A DNA stretch of 64,000 nucleotides, taken from JAWXUU01 sp044426085 (GTDB lineage: Bacteria > Bacillota > Clostridia > Christensenellales > CAMQZB01). The DNA lies in assembly GCA_044426085.1 (NCBI GenBank), contig JAWXUU010000010.1, positions 30,483 to 94,482 on the forward strand. The letters run 5' to 3'. Positions within the stretch are counted from its first letter, which is position 1. Each line of letters starts with the position of its first letter. Below are positions 39,255-48,645 of this stretch, in pieces. Below the pieces are notes generated by a model. The model was given only the letters and a program-made list of their open reading frames with translations, was not told the DNA's origin and searched no databases. Both the position numbers and the translations under genes were made by a program.

Positions 39255-40607
39255 ATGATTAATACAAGAGAAGTTCTTGAAACTATAAACATGATAGAAA
39301 AACAGCACTTTGATGTGCGCACAATCACTATGGGCATTTCGCTGTTTGATTGCATTCGCGGAACTGCTGATGAAACTTGCGATGCGGTCTATAAAAAAAT
39401 CACTACGCTTGCAAAGGATTTGACTGCTGTTGCGGAAGATATTTCTGCAAAGTATGGCATTCCAATTGTCAACAAGCGTGTGTCTGTCACTCCTATTGCA
39501 CTTGTGATGTCTTCAAACAAAGAAGGCTATGTGCAAATGGCGAAAACTCTTGATAAGGCGGCAAAACAGCTTGGAATCGACTTTATCGGTGGCTACACAG
39601 CACTTTGCCATAAAGATGCAACAATTTCAGAAAAAGCGTTCATTCAATCTATTCCAGAAGCACTTGCAACAACCGACAGAGTTTGCGCAAGCGTGAACGT
39701 GGCAACTTCTAAGGCGGGTATCAACATGAACGTTATTCGCGAAATGGGTGAAATCATCAAAAAAACTGCGGAGCTCACGGGTGATAGAGATTCTATTGGC
39801 TGTGCTAAACTTGTTGTGTTTGCAAACGCGGTGGAAGATAATCCATTCATGGCGGGCGCTTTCCACGGCATTGGCGAAGGCGAAAGCGTAATCAACGTTG
39901 GCGTTTCTGGCCCTGGCGTTGTGAAAACAGCACTTGAAAGTGTTGATGGCGACCTCACAGCAGTTGCGGAAGCAATCAAGAAAACAGCATTCAAAATCAC
40001 ACGCGTTGGCGAACTTGTTGCAAAAGAAGCCGCTAAGCGTTTGAATTCAACATACGGCATTGTGGATTTGTCACTTGCCCCAACACCTGTCATGGGGGAC
40101 AGCGTTGCGCATATCCTTGAAGAAATCGGTCTTGAAAGCGTGGGCGGTCCGGGCACAATCGCGGCACTCGCTATGCTCAACGACGCAGTGAAAAAAGGCG
40201 GGGTTATGGCTTCAAGCCACATCGGCGGACTTTCTGGTGCGTTTATTCCAGTTTCGGAAGATATCGGCATGATCAACGCGGTGAAAAAAGGTTCACTTTG
40301 CTTTGAAATGCTAGAATCAATGACATCAGTTTGCTCGGTTGGTCTTGATATGATTGCCGTTCCGGGCGACACATCAGCGCAAACAATAAGTGCAATTATT
40401 GCCGACGAAATCGCAATCGGCGTGGTGAACACAAAAACAACAGCAGTAAGACTAATCCCTGCAGTTGGCAAAAGCGTTGGCGACGAAGTAAACTTCGGTG
40501 GACTTCTCGGCATGGCTCCAATCATGAGCATAAACACTTTCAGCGCAGAAAAATTCATCTCAAGAGGCGGAAGAATCCCAGCGCCAATGCATTCGAACAA
40601 AAATTAA
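39255..40607 (+). CDS. UPF0210/DUF711 family protein
   Basis: A 450-residue cytosolic protein of the DUF711 (PFL-like) family: TITMGISLFDCIRG at the start, FIGGYTALCHKDAT, KLVVFANAVEDNPFMAGAFHG, GVSGPGVVKTALE, and GGVMASSHIGGLSGAFIPVSED. Structural relatives have a pyruvate-formate-lyase-like barrel, but a glycyl radical motif is not visible and activity is unknown. It is paired with UPF0237 as in many Firmicutes, archaea and other bacteria. The start follows AGGGAACAAAAATT. Confidence 0.92.
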   Translation: MINTREVLETINMIEKQHFDVRTITMGISLFDCIRGTADETCDAVYKKITTLAKDLTAVAEDISAKYGIPIVNKRVSVTPIALVMSSNKEGYVQMAKTLDKAAKQLGIDFIGGYTALCHKDATISEKAFIQSIPEALATTDRVCASVNVATSKAGINMNVIREMGEIIKKTAELTGDRDSIGCAKLVVFANAVEDNPFMAGAFHGIGEGESVINVGVSGPGVVKTALESVDGDLTAVAEAIKKTAFKITRVGELVAKEAAKRLNSTYGIVDLSLAPTPVMGDSVAHILEEIGLESVGGPGTIAALAMLNDAVKKGGVMASSHIGGLSGAFIPVSEDIGMINAVKKGSLCFEMLESMTSVCSVGLDMIAVPGDTSAQTISAIIADEIAIGVVNTKTTAVRLIPAVGKSVGDEVNFGGLLGMAPIMSINTFSAEKFISRGGRIPAPMHSNKN

Positions 40608-40659
40608 AAATGCGAAGCATTTTTTGGACGGCGTCTGTCGCCTAGATACAAGTGGCTTT

Positions 40660-40875
40660 GCTACGCGAATTGAAAATTGAAAGGTGAAAGGTGAAAATTG
40701 TGGTAAGGCATTCCGCTATCGCTACATGCATTTCAATTATATTTGGCTACAAGTAACCAAACGCTTTAACACTTTGCAATCTATTAATATAAAAAGACTT
40801 AAAGATTGAGTGCACGAGCGAAGCAAGTGCTTACATTAATTTTCACCTTTCACCTTTCACCTTTCAATTCGAGTG
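40660..40875. repeat. Heptamer-armed palindromic element, copy D (core type 2, inverted)
   Basis: The left arm is TGAAAGG heptamers running into AATTGTGGTAAGGCA; the right arm is TCACCTT heptamers. The core CCGCTATCGCTACATGCATT through AATATAAAAAGACTTAAA is the reverse complement of that in copy B at 15150-15391. It occupies most of the 40608-40967 gap. Confidence 0.85.
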
Positions 40876-40967
40876 GATAATTTCAACACACCAAGTCAGC
40901 AATGACGTCCAAAAAACATACAACTAAACCTAAAACAAAACCAACCAACAACTATCAAGGGGCAACA

Positions 40968-42746
40968 ATGAAGAGAAACGAAATTGACAAAAAATATACT
41001 TGGGATAAAACTCAGTTGATAAAAAACGAAGAAGAGTTTTTAATCATGCTTGAAAAAGTGAAGTGTGGGATTGCCAAGGTGGAAAAATTCAAGGGCAAGC
41101 TTAACACGGCGGAAGTTATTTTGAAATTTTTCAAAAAGCTAGACGAAAACGATTTGGCGCTTGAAAAGTTGTTTGCTTATGCCCACATGTGGCTTGATGA
41201 AGATATGGCATGTGGCGATGCACACGAACTTTCCGGCAAGATGCAAAAACTCGGTGTGGAATACGGCGAACTTTCTGCTTTTGCGGATGTGGAAATCACA
41301 GCGCTATCGGAAGAATTTTTGCTTGAGCTTTCAGAGATGCCTGAATTTGCGCCATACGACAGAATGCTTCAAAGCTATATTCAAGAAAAAAAGCACATAC
41401 TTTCCGAATCGGAAGAAAAAATCATGGCGGGGCTTGGTGAAATTTTCAGTGGATATTCTGAAATTTTCAACCTTACAAACAACGCTGATATCACATTTGA
41501 AGATATGCAAGTGGACGGCGAAGCAAAACCACTCAACCACTCCACTTATGCGCTTTATCTTGCAAGCGAAAACCGCGAAATAAGAAAGCAGGCATATGAA
41601 AAATATTATGAAAGTTTCCACAAAAACCTCAACCACATAACGGGCACGTATTCTGGAAGTGTGAAAAAGGACTGCTTTGTTGCAAAAACAAGAAAGTTTG
41701 ATTCCGCCCTTGATATGTCGCTATTTTTTGAAAAAGTGGATAAAAAGGTGTATAACAAACTGCTTGAAAACATCAAGAAAAACGTCGGCATAATGCACGA
41801 TTATATATCACTAAGAAAAAGGGTTTTGGGGCTTGATGAAATTTGCTTTTACGACCTTTATGTTTCCATGGTGGAAGGCACGCAGCTAGAACTTGAATAT
41901 GAAGATGCTTGCGCGCTTGTGAAAAGTGCACTTGCACCGCTCGGCAAGGAATATACAGATTTGCTTTCAGAAGGGTTTGAAAACCGCTGGATAGATGTGT
42001 TTTATTCTGAAGGTAAGCGCAGTGGGGCATATTCTTTGGGCACGTATGATTGCCACCCGTTTGTTCTGCTCAACTATGAAAAAACAACCCACGATGTGTT
42101 CACGATTGCCCACGAAATGGGTCACGCGCTACACTCGCATTATTCAAGCAAAAATCAGCCAATTTCAAAGGCTAGCTATAAAATTTTCGTGGCGGAAGTC
42201 GCTTCAACAGTAAACGAAGTTTTGCTTTTGCGCCACTTGATTGACAACACTGAAGATGTGAATTTCAAAAAGTTCTGTCTGAATTATTTCCTAGACATGA
42301 TAAGAACAACAATTTTCCGCCAAACAATGTTTGCCCAGTTTGAAGCAAAGGCACACGAAATGTGCGAAGATGGCGAAATTCTCACAAAGGAAGCACTCTC
42401 GTTTGAATATGAATGCCTCGGCAGAAAATATTACGGCGAAGAAATCACTCACGATGATAACATCATGATAGAATGGTGCAGAATTCCCCACTTCTATCGC
42501 AGTTTTTATGTTTATAAATACGCAACAGGCTTGATTTCCGCAATTTCAATTGCATATGGCATATTGGAAAATGGTGAAACGGCGGTTGATGCGTATAAGG
42601 AATTCTTGAAAAGCGGTTGCAGTGACACCCCAACAAATCTTTTGAAGATTGCAGGTGTGGATCTCGAAACAGATGCACCGTTTGAAAAGGCTATGCAAGT
42701 TGCAAAAAACACTCTTGCAGAACTTGAAAGTCTTATTGTGGGTTAA
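40968..42746 (+). CDS. pepF: Oligoendopeptidase F
   Basis: A 592-residue M3B-family zinc metallopeptidase, cytosolic, degrading short peptides. The active site is FTIAHEMGHALHSHYS (about 374-389, HEMGH) with the third ligand glutamate in FVAEVASTVNEVLL downstream. The N-terminal helical part begins MKRNEIDKKYTWD, as typical for PepF. ATG 40968 is behind CAAGGGGC; the upstream in-frame start at 40902 is without a ribosome site. Confidence 0.95.
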   Translation: MKRNEIDKKYTWDKTQLIKNEEEFLIMLEKVKCGIAKVEKFKGKLNTAEVILKFFKKLDENDLALEKLFAYAHMWLDEDMACGDAHELSGKMQKLGVEYGELSAFADVEITALSEEFLLELSEMPEFAPYDRMLQSYIQEKKHILSESEEKIMAGLGEIFSGYSEIFNLTNNADITFEDMQVDGEAKPLNHSTYALYLASENREIRKQAYEKYYESFHKNLNHITGTYSGSVKKDCFVAKTRKFDSALDMSLFFEKVDKKVYNKLLENIKKNVGIMHDYISLRKRVLGLDEICFYDLYVSMVEGTQLELEYEDACALVKSALAPLGKEYTDLLSEGFENRWIDVFYSEGKRSGAYSLGTYDCHPFVLLNYEKTTHDVFTIAHEMGHALHSHYSSKNQPISKASYKIFVAEVASTVNEVLLLRHLIDNTEDVNFKKFCLNYFLDMIRTTIFRQTMFAQFEAKAHEMCEDGEILTKEALSFEYECLGRKYYGEEITHDDNIMIEWCRIPHFYRSFYVYKYATGLISAISIAYGILENGETAVDAYKEFLKSGCSDTPTNLLKIAGVDLETDAPFEKAMQVAKNTLAELESLIVG

Positions 42747-42771
42747 AAAAATATTAATAGAGGTATAAAAA

Positions 42772-43386
42772 ATGGCTACATCAAAGAAGAAACAATTAGA
42801 AAAGGAAAAACAACAAGCTTTTGAAAAAACTCAAAAGGGTATGGAAAAAGTTGAAGAAAAAACTGAGGTTGACTTTTCGCAAGAAGACCTTGTTGTTGTG
42901 GAAATTCACAACAAACTCAAACCATTCCTAAAATTCAGCATGCTCCATTCTTTGCGCACAAAGAAAAGAGCGTACATCGGTGCATCGCTAATCTGCCTTG
43001 TTGCCGCAGGATACTACACATGGCTAAGCATTTGGGAAAACGTTTATTTGTTCCTTGCTCTTGCAGTTGTGTTCCCACTTTGCCTTGCGGGGCTACACTG
43101 GATTGCTTCTCGCGCTCAACTCAAAAATGATCGTGAGTTCAAAGAAACAAAACATGTTTACCATTTCAGGGAAGAAGAATTTGAAGGTGTTTCAACATTT
43201 GATAAACACACAGGCAGATTCTGCGAAAGATACGACGCGCTTCTTGAAGCAATAAACAAAGAAGACTTTGTTTATATCTATGTAAACAAAGGTTCAGCTT
43301 TCGTAATTGAAAAAGCAAACTTTGTGAAAGGTGACAAAGAAACACTCGAAAGATTGCTCTGTAAAATAAAAGGATATGTGAAATAA
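42772..43386 (+). CDS. Membrane protein with YcxB-like C-terminal domain
   Basis: A 204-residue protein. A charged Lys/Glu-rich N-terminus (about 1-40) leads to two hydrophobic helices (about 65-83 and 89-110), followed by a cytosolic region resembling the YcxB-like domain: EEEFEGVSTFDKHTGRFCER, then EDFVYIYVNKGSAFVIEKANF. Function of the domain is unknown. Spaced 25 bp after pepF, so probably co-transcribed. Confidence 0.78.
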   Translation: MATSKKKQLEKEKQQAFEKTQKGMEKVEEKTEVDFSQEDLVVVEIHNKLKPFLKFSMLHSLRTKKRAYIGASLICLVAAGYYTWLSIWENVYLFLALAVVFPLCLAGLHWIASRAQLKNDREFKETKHVYHFREEEFEGVSTFDKHTGRFCERYDALLEAINKEDFVYIYVNKGSAFVIEKANFVKGDKETLERLLCKIKGYVK

Positions 43387-43425
43387 AGCAAAGCTTCGCT
43401 TTGCGCAAATGGGGGGTTCTCGACA

Positions 43426-45105
43426 ATGGAAGGTAAGATGCAAGTTATGCCACATAATACCGACGCAGAAAAAAGCATTCTGGGTTCTATTTTGATTGAT
43501 AACGAGCTGGGAAGAGAGATTATTCCTGAAATTAAGGAAGATGATTTCTATTTGGCTTCGCACAAGGAAATATTTGGCAAAATTTATGATTTGTATAAAA
43601 ATGGCAAGGAAATCGACCTTGTCACGCTTTCTGATAAGCTTTCGCAGGCGGAAGTTTTGGAAAATGTTGGCGGTATGGAATATCTTATCGAACTCACCGA
43701 CTTTTTGCCTTCTGCTGCGAACTATAAAAACCACTTGGAAATTGTCAAAAGGGATTCGGTCAGAAGAAATCTTATTCGCCAATCACAGCAAATCATTCAA
43801 GATGCGTTTATCGCAGACGACACAAAAACCCTTATCGCATCGGCGGAAAAAACTATATTCGACCTTTCAATTTCAGATAATCGCGCAAAGCCTGTTCCCA
43901 TAAGCGAAACGCTTTCGGAAGTTATCACAGTGTTCAACGAATACACAAAAAACGACGGCAGACTTCGCGGTATCACAACAGGTTTCCGCGATTTGGATGG
44001 CATGCTGAATGGGCTGAACCGTTCGGATTTGGTGCTGATTGCCGCGCGTCCTGCTGCGGGCAAGACGTCATTTGCAATGAACATTGTGGAAAACGCCGCC
44101 ATTGCGGGATATAACTGTGCTGTGTTCTCGTTGGAAATGCCGAAAATTCAGATAAGTCAAAGAATACTTTGTTCCAATGCGGAAGTTTCCATGAAGCGCG
44201 CTTTTGAAGGCAAACTTTCAAAAGTGGAATGGGAAAAACTGCTAAAATCTCAACAAAAACTTGAAAAAACTAATATATTTGTCGATGATACAGCGTCGAT
44301 AACTCCCGCCGATATGCAAAGCAAGGCGAGAAGTTTAAAAGCTCAATATGGGCTTGACCTTATCATGGTGGACTATATCCAGCTTATGAACAGCGGTTCA
44401 AGACGCGAGCAAAACAGACAGCTAGAAATTGCGGAAATTTCAAGAAGTTTGAAGTTGATTGCAAGGGAACTCAACGTTCCTGTGGTGGCGCTTTCTCAGC
44501 TTTCACGTCAGGTGGAAAACAGAACTCCACCAATCCCACAGCTTTCCGACTTGCGTGATTCGGGCGCGATTGAACAAGATGCCGACGTTATTATGTTCAT
44601 TCACAACCCAAGCGCGGTGAATAAAGGTGAAGAAGGCGGTGCGATTGCGGGCGCGGGCAATGGCGAATCAAGACAGATTATGATTGCCAAACACAGAAAC
44701 GGTCAGTGCGGAATTGTCAACCTTGGTTGGCGTGGCGAATATACAAAATTCGTCAATCAGCAAGCTGTCGGAAGCGAAAATTATCAACCGCCAGAAAAGA
44801 TTGTCGACCACGAAGCGGAAGCAGAGCGCGTGCGTGCATATCAGGAAGCTGAAAGAATCCAAAGCGAAAGAAGAAACAGTCAAAACGAAGGTGCGTCTTT
44901 CAATATCAGCGATAACAATGCGGAATATAACATGCCGGAATATGCAATCCGCGATGAACAATACGATATCGCACCGCCAGAAGAAGATGACGGCGGAACT
45001 TTCGGTGGGATTGAACAGGTTTCAAAAAGCACAGTGAAAGAAATGCCGGAAATCCAAATTGAAGAGGAAATCATTTCGGACATTGATGACGAACTTGATT
45101 ATTAA
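43426..45105 (+). CDS. dnaB: Replicative DNA helicase
   Basis: A 559-residue hexameric replicative helicase. N-terminal domain VMPHNTDAEKSILGSILIDN; the RecA-like motor has ITTGFRDLDGMLNGLNRSDL, Walker A ARPAAGKTSFAMNI (about 205-218), Walker B DLIMVDYIQLM, and SQLSRQVENR; the arginine-finger region ends with AKHRNGQCGIVNLGW. A C-terminal extension of about 110 acidic residues goes beyond the usual DnaB end (about 440-460). The start may be ATG 43426 or ATG 43438, the latter behind GGAAGG. The usual neighbours rplI and gdpP are not present. Confidence 0.95.
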   Translation: MEGKMQVMPHNTDAEKSILGSILIDNELGREIIPEIKEDDFYLASHKEIFGKIYDLYKNGKEIDLVTLSDKLSQAEVLENVGGMEYLIELTDFLPSAANYKNHLEIVKRDSVRRNLIRQSQQIIQDAFIADDTKTLIASAEKTIFDLSISDNRAKPVPISETLSEVITVFNEYTKNDGRLRGITTGFRDLDGMLNGLNRSDLVLIAARPAAGKTSFAMNIVENAAIAGYNCAVFSLEMPKIQISQRILCSNAEVSMKRAFEGKLSKVEWEKLLKSQQKLEKTNIFVDDTASITPADMQSKARSLKAQYGLDLIMVDYIQLMNSGSRREQNRQLEIAEISRSLKLIARELNVPVVALSQLSRQVENRTPPIPQLSDLRDSGAIEQDADVIMFIHNPSAVNKGEEGGAIAGAGNGESRQIMIAKHRNGQCGIVNLGWRGEYTKFVNQQAVGSENYQPPEKIVDHEAEAERVRAYQEAERIQSERRNSQNEGASFNISDNNAEYNMPEYAIRDEQYDIAPPEEDDGGTFGGIEQVSKSTVKEMPEIQIEEEIISDIDDELDY

Positions 45106-45114
45106 GGTGATAAA

Positions 45115-45501
45115 ATGCTAAAAACAGGATGTGTTTTTGATTTAGAAAAGATTGAAAATTTTTATCAAAGTTGCGGTGAAGATGCGGGCATTTCCAACAC
45201 GAGCATGTTTTTTCAGATGTCGGAAGATGACGTTTTCTACGGCATGATAAAAATGGATATGAATGGCGAAGATTGCATTTTGCAAGACGCGGTTGTGAAA
45301 ACTTCCAACTTGCAATACGAAGAATTTTTATTGAAAAGTTGCATAAATTTTGCGCTAACATTCAACGCTAAACGCATTGTGACAAGCGTGAAATATCAGC
45401 AGTTTTTGATTCCAATGCACTTTTTTGCAGATGGCGAAAACCTTGCTGGAAGCACGGCGGAAATCGATTTCCCACACACGTGCCAGTGCGGAAATGCATA
45501 A
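45115..45501 (+). CDS. Conserved-looking protein of unknown function
   Basis: A 128-residue soluble protein starting ten bases after dnaB, behind AAGGTGATAAA. I do not recognise a family. It has several cysteines, including GCVF, SCGED, DCIL, SCINFAL and a C-terminal HTCQCGNA. The pattern is alpha/beta-like. Spacing suggests co-transcription with dnaB. Its stop codon lies in a short A-rich tandem repeat that runs towards glnS. Confidence 0.7.
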   Translation: MLKTGCVFDLEKIENFYQSCGEDAGISNTSMFFQMSEDDVFYGMIKMDMNGEDCILQDAVVKTSNLQYEEFLLKSCINFALTFNAKRIVTSVKYQQFLIPMHFFADGENLAGSTAEIDFPHTCQCGNA

Positions 45502-45530
45502 AAGCAATAAAAAAGCAATAAAAAAATAAA
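45497..45530 (+). repeat. A-rich tandem repeat at gene end
   Basis: GCATAAAA, GCAATAAAAAA, GCAATAAAAAA: the last codons and TAA stop of the preceding gene recur two more times. Confidence 0.65.
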
Positions 45531-45603
45531 ATATATAAAGTTTAAAAGTATATAATTATAAAAGTATATAAAGTTATAAAGATAAAAATAAAGAGGTGAC
45601 AAA

Positions 45604-47223
45604 ATGGCAGAAAATTTTATTGAAGAGATAATAGATGCGGATCTCGAACGTGGAAGATGTGAAGAAATCATCACGCGTTTCCCGCCAGAACCAAACGGAT
45701 ATTTGCATGTTGGGCACGCAAAAAGCTTGTGCATCAACTTTGGCATAAAAGAAAAATATAATGGCAAATGCAACTTGCGTTTCGACGATACAAACCCAGT
45801 TAAGGAAGATGTCGAATATGTGGATGCGATTATCGAAGATATCAAATGGCTTGGTTTTGAATATGACAATTTGTTTTATGCATCGGATTATTTCGACCAA
45901 ATTTTTGAAAAAGCCGTTTTGCTTATCAAAAAAGGACTTGCGTTTGTGTGCGAACTTTCCGCTGAAGAAATGCGTGAATACCGCGGAACGCTTACCGAGC
46001 CTGGCAAAAATTCCCCATATCGCGACAGAAGCGTGGAAGAAAACCTTGAATTGTTCTATGGCATGCGCGATGGAAAATACCCCGACGGAAGCATGGTTTT
46101 GCGTGCCAAAATCGATATGACAAGCCCGAATATCAACATGCGCGACCCAATCTTGTATCGCGTTTTAAGAGCCACGCATCACCGCACTGGTGACAAGTGG
46201 TGCATATATCCAATGTATGATTTCACTCATCCGCTTTCCGACGCGTTTGAAGGTATCACGCATTCAATCTGCACGCTAGAATTTGAAGACCACCGCCCAA
46301 TATACGATTGGACTGTTGATAACTGCGATATAGCATTCAAGCCTATTCAACGCGAGTTTGCAAGGCTTAATATCACAAACACAATCATGAGCAAAAGATA
46401 CCTTAAAAAGCTTGTGGATGAAGGCGCTGTTGACGGTTGGGACGACCCAAGAATGCCAACAATCTGCGGTATGAGAAGACGTGGCTATCCGGCGGCTGCG
46501 CTGAAAGATTTCTGTGCGCGTATCGGTGTTGCAAAATCGAACAGCGAAGTAAACGTGAAAAACTTGGAAGCTTGCGTTCGTGAAAACTTGAACGAAAACG
46601 CACTTCGTGCAATGGCGGTGAAAAACCCACTTCTCGTGGAAATTATCAACTATCCAAACGAAGAAAGCGAAGTTTTGAAAGTGGAAAATCACCCAAATCA
46701 TCCTGAAATGGGTGAAAGAGAAATCACTTTCGGCAAGGAAATTTATATCGATAGGGACGATTTTGCACTCGTGCCACCACCAAAATATTTCAGACTTAAA
46801 CCAGACGGCTACGTTCGCTTGAAAGGCGCTTATATCATCAAGTGCGAAGAAGTTGTTTTGGATGATAACGGCGAAGTTGTAAAACTTAAATGCTCTTATG
46901 TGGAAAGTTCAAAATCAGGTCAAGATAAAAGCGGTATCAAAGTTCGCGGTGTTGTTCAATTCGTGGATAAGAAAACTTGCGTGCCAGTTGTGATGAGAGA
47001 TTTCGACTATCTTCTTTCTGATGCGGAATATAACGGTCAAGACTTCTCTGAAAGAATCAACGAAAACTCTGTTCACTCTTTCAACGCACTCGGCGAACCA
47101 ACCCTCGCAAACGCTAAAGTCGGCGAAAGCTTCCAATTCATGAGAATGGGCTACTACGTTTTCGACGAAAAAAGCGGAACGTTTGGGGAAATAGTATCTT
47201 TGAAAGATAGTTTTAGGTTTTAA
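45604..47223 (+). CDS. glnS: Glutaminyl-tRNA synthetase
   Basis: A 539-residue class I synthetase charging tRNA-Gln. It has FPPEPNGYLHVGHAKSLCINFG (HIGH motif HVGH, about residues 36-39), the FDDTNP motif, DRPIY-like DHRPIYDW, the TITNTIMSKRYLKKLV segment (KMSKS-type MSKR) and the C-terminal anticodon-binding beta-barrels. Most Firmicutes make Gln-tRNA by GatCAB; a true GlnRS in such a genome points to acquisition, as seen in some gut clostridia. The start is behind AGAGGTGACAAA. Confidence 0.95.
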   Translation: MAENFIEEIIDADLERGRCEEIITRFPPEPNGYLHVGHAKSLCINFGIKEKYNGKCNLRFDDTNPVKEDVEYVDAIIEDIKWLGFEYDNLFYASDYFDQIFEKAVLLIKKGLAFVCELSAEEMREYRGTLTEPGKNSPYRDRSVEENLELFYGMRDGKYPDGSMVLRAKIDMTSPNINMRDPILYRVLRATHHRTGDKWCIYPMYDFTHPLSDAFEGITHSICTLEFEDHRPIYDWTVDNCDIAFKPIQREFARLNITNTIMSKRYLKKLVDEGAVDGWDDPRMPTICGMRRRGYPAAALKDFCARIGVAKSNSEVNVKNLEACVRENLNENALRAMAVKNPLLVEIINYPNEESEVLKVENHPNHPEMGEREITFGKEIYIDRDDFALVPPPKYFRLKPDGYVRLKGAYIIKCEEVVLDDNGEVVKLKCSYVESSKSGQDKSGIKVRGVVQFVDKKTCVPVVMRDFDYLLSDAEYNGQDFSERINENSVHSFNALGEPTLANAKVGESFQFMRMGYYVFDEKSGTFGEIVSLKDSFRF

Positions 47224-47247
47224 GAGGCGGTTTTGGGCGGCTTGGTT

Positions 47248-47500
47248 GTCGTGGAATAAAATTCTGCACTGCTCGAATTAAAAACAGGCTTCGCTCTGCG
47301 AGCTCGATAAAAATTGAAAATTAAAAATTGTGGTAAGGCACTCGCTTTGCTCGTGCTTTCAATAATTAAAAAAGGGACTACCTGCATTTAGGTTGTCCCT
47401 TGTTTTTTGTGTAAATTTAATATATATAATATAGTATGCACAAACGAAGTGCGTGCATTACCACAATTTTTAATTTTTAATTTTTAATTTTTAATTGCAA
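47248..47500. repeat. Heptamer-armed palindromic element, copy E (core type 3)
   Basis: Outer box AATAAAATTCTGCACTGC (47255-47272), shared module AAACAGGCTTCGCTCTGCG then AGCTCGATAA, left inner AATTGTGGTAAGGCA, right GTGCATTACCACAATT followed by TTTTTAA heptamers. The core differs from types 1 and 2: it carries a terminator-like hairpin AAGGGAC/GTCCCTT with T-run (47371-47408). Confidence 0.8.
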
Positions 47501-47534
47501 TTTGGGCAAACCTTTAGGTTTGCCCAAATTGCCT
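47499..47534. other. Perfect inverted repeat straddling a minus-strand stop codon
   Basis: AATTTGGGCAAACCT and AGGTTTGCCCAAATT flank TT. The stop codon of the following minus-strand gene lies within it, so the last codons (QFGQT) form one stem arm. It is not followed by a clear T-run on the minus strand, so it may be a weak terminator or a repeat-derived structure. Confidence 0.7.
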
Positions 47535-48572
47535 CAGGCATTTATCCAGTTGTTGTTGAAGTTCGAATTGGTCGGTGGGGGTTATTTTTTCGTTTTTCAG
47601 CAGGGTGGAAAGGTTGGTTGAAAGTGCATCGAAGGTGTCAAGGTCTAGGTTGTCGGTGGCGTTTTGCATTTGTTTTAGTATTGAACTGACAGAGTTATCG
47701 CCGTGAAAATTTCCCCCGTTTGATTGCAAGCGGGGTGGCTGTTGCGATTTTGGTTTATCCACGATTGCGTTTGGAAATTGTGGACAAGGTGAAATTTCAG
47801 TTGCGAGATTTGGGCTGTCTAGTTGCTGTTTTCGCTTTTCAAGAATGGTTACGTCGAGATTTTGCGAAAAAGTTGGCGGTGCATTTTTGTTTGGCGTGCC
47901 ACTTTGCGGGGCGGTTTTTGTTGTGGGCATGCTGTTCATGGCGGTTTTCAGAAATGGCGAATCAGCACCTTGCGAAGGGAAAAGTCCGCATTTGAATTTG
48001 TTCGAATAGATGTTGTGGAAATTATCCATTTTGTCAACTGCCTTTTTAAAAGATTGATAAGCGCCGTATTTGATGGCGATAAAAACCCCATCGCAAAAAA
48101 GGTCGATTGAATAAACTATCAGCCCCATAACAGCAACGCCGAGAACTTTCGTTTCAAGCGATTGCAAGCTGGAAGACAAAATTACCACCGCCGTGATGAT
48201 AAAAAACAGCATGGCGATATTTTTGTTGTAGTTCACTCGCTCCAAAATCTCGCACTTAAGCTGTTCAAGCGTTTTGGAAAACAGTTTTTTTGGTCGCTGT
48301 TCGGGAGATTTCAGATAAGCTGTCAGGATTTCCTTTTGCTGGGTCGGGAAAGAAAGAAATAAAATTTTCAGCCGTATTGGCTCGGGCATGACCGATTTGT
48401 CAAGGTATGTGCAAATCTGCATGCTGTCGAATAAAAAAGCCGATCTTGAGCTTGCAAGATAAAAAAGCGATGCGGAAACCCCCGCAAGAAATACAAAGAA
48501 TATCGCAATTGATAACGCAGTGAAAACCTGCGTTTCCAAATAAAGCGAATAAAGATTTTGAAAGTTGTTCAT
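47514..48572 (-). CDS. Membrane protein with Pro/Gln/Asn-rich tail, unknown function
   Basis: A 352-residue protein. Start taken at ATG 48572 behind AAGGAGC; the frame is open 28 codons further upstream but without a ribosome site. Hydrophobic segments lie at about residues 14-40 (VFTALSIAIFFVFLAGVSAS), 120-140 (IAMLFFIITAVVILSSSL) and 145-165. Residues after about 200 are hydrophilic and low in complexity with Pro, Gln, Asn and Ser, ending in a predicted helix. No family recognised. It is flanked by two palindromic elements (copies E and F). Confidence 0.72.
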   Translation of the reverse strand: MNNFQNLYSLYLETQVFTALSIAIFFVFLAGVSASLFYLASSRSAFLFDSMQICTYLDKSVMPEPIRLKILFLSFPTQQKEILTAYLKSPEQRPKKLFSKTLEQLKCEILERVNYNKNIAMLFFIITAVVILSSSLQSLETKVLGVAVMGLIVYSIDLFCDGVFIAIKYGAYQSFKKAVDKMDNFHNIYSNKFKCGLFPSQGADSPFLKTAMNSMPTTKTAPQSGTPNKNAPPTFSQNLDVTILEKRKQQLDSPNLATEISPCPQFPNAIVDKPKSQQPPRLQSNGGNFHGDNSVSSILKQMQNATDNLDLDTFDALSTNLSTLLKNEKITPTDQFELQQQLDKCLRQFGQT

Positions 48573-48645
48573 TTTTCTGCTCCTTAAAGTGTTTGACATG
48601 ATTATAGACAGAAAAAGGGGGAATATAACATGGGAGCGTTGTTTA

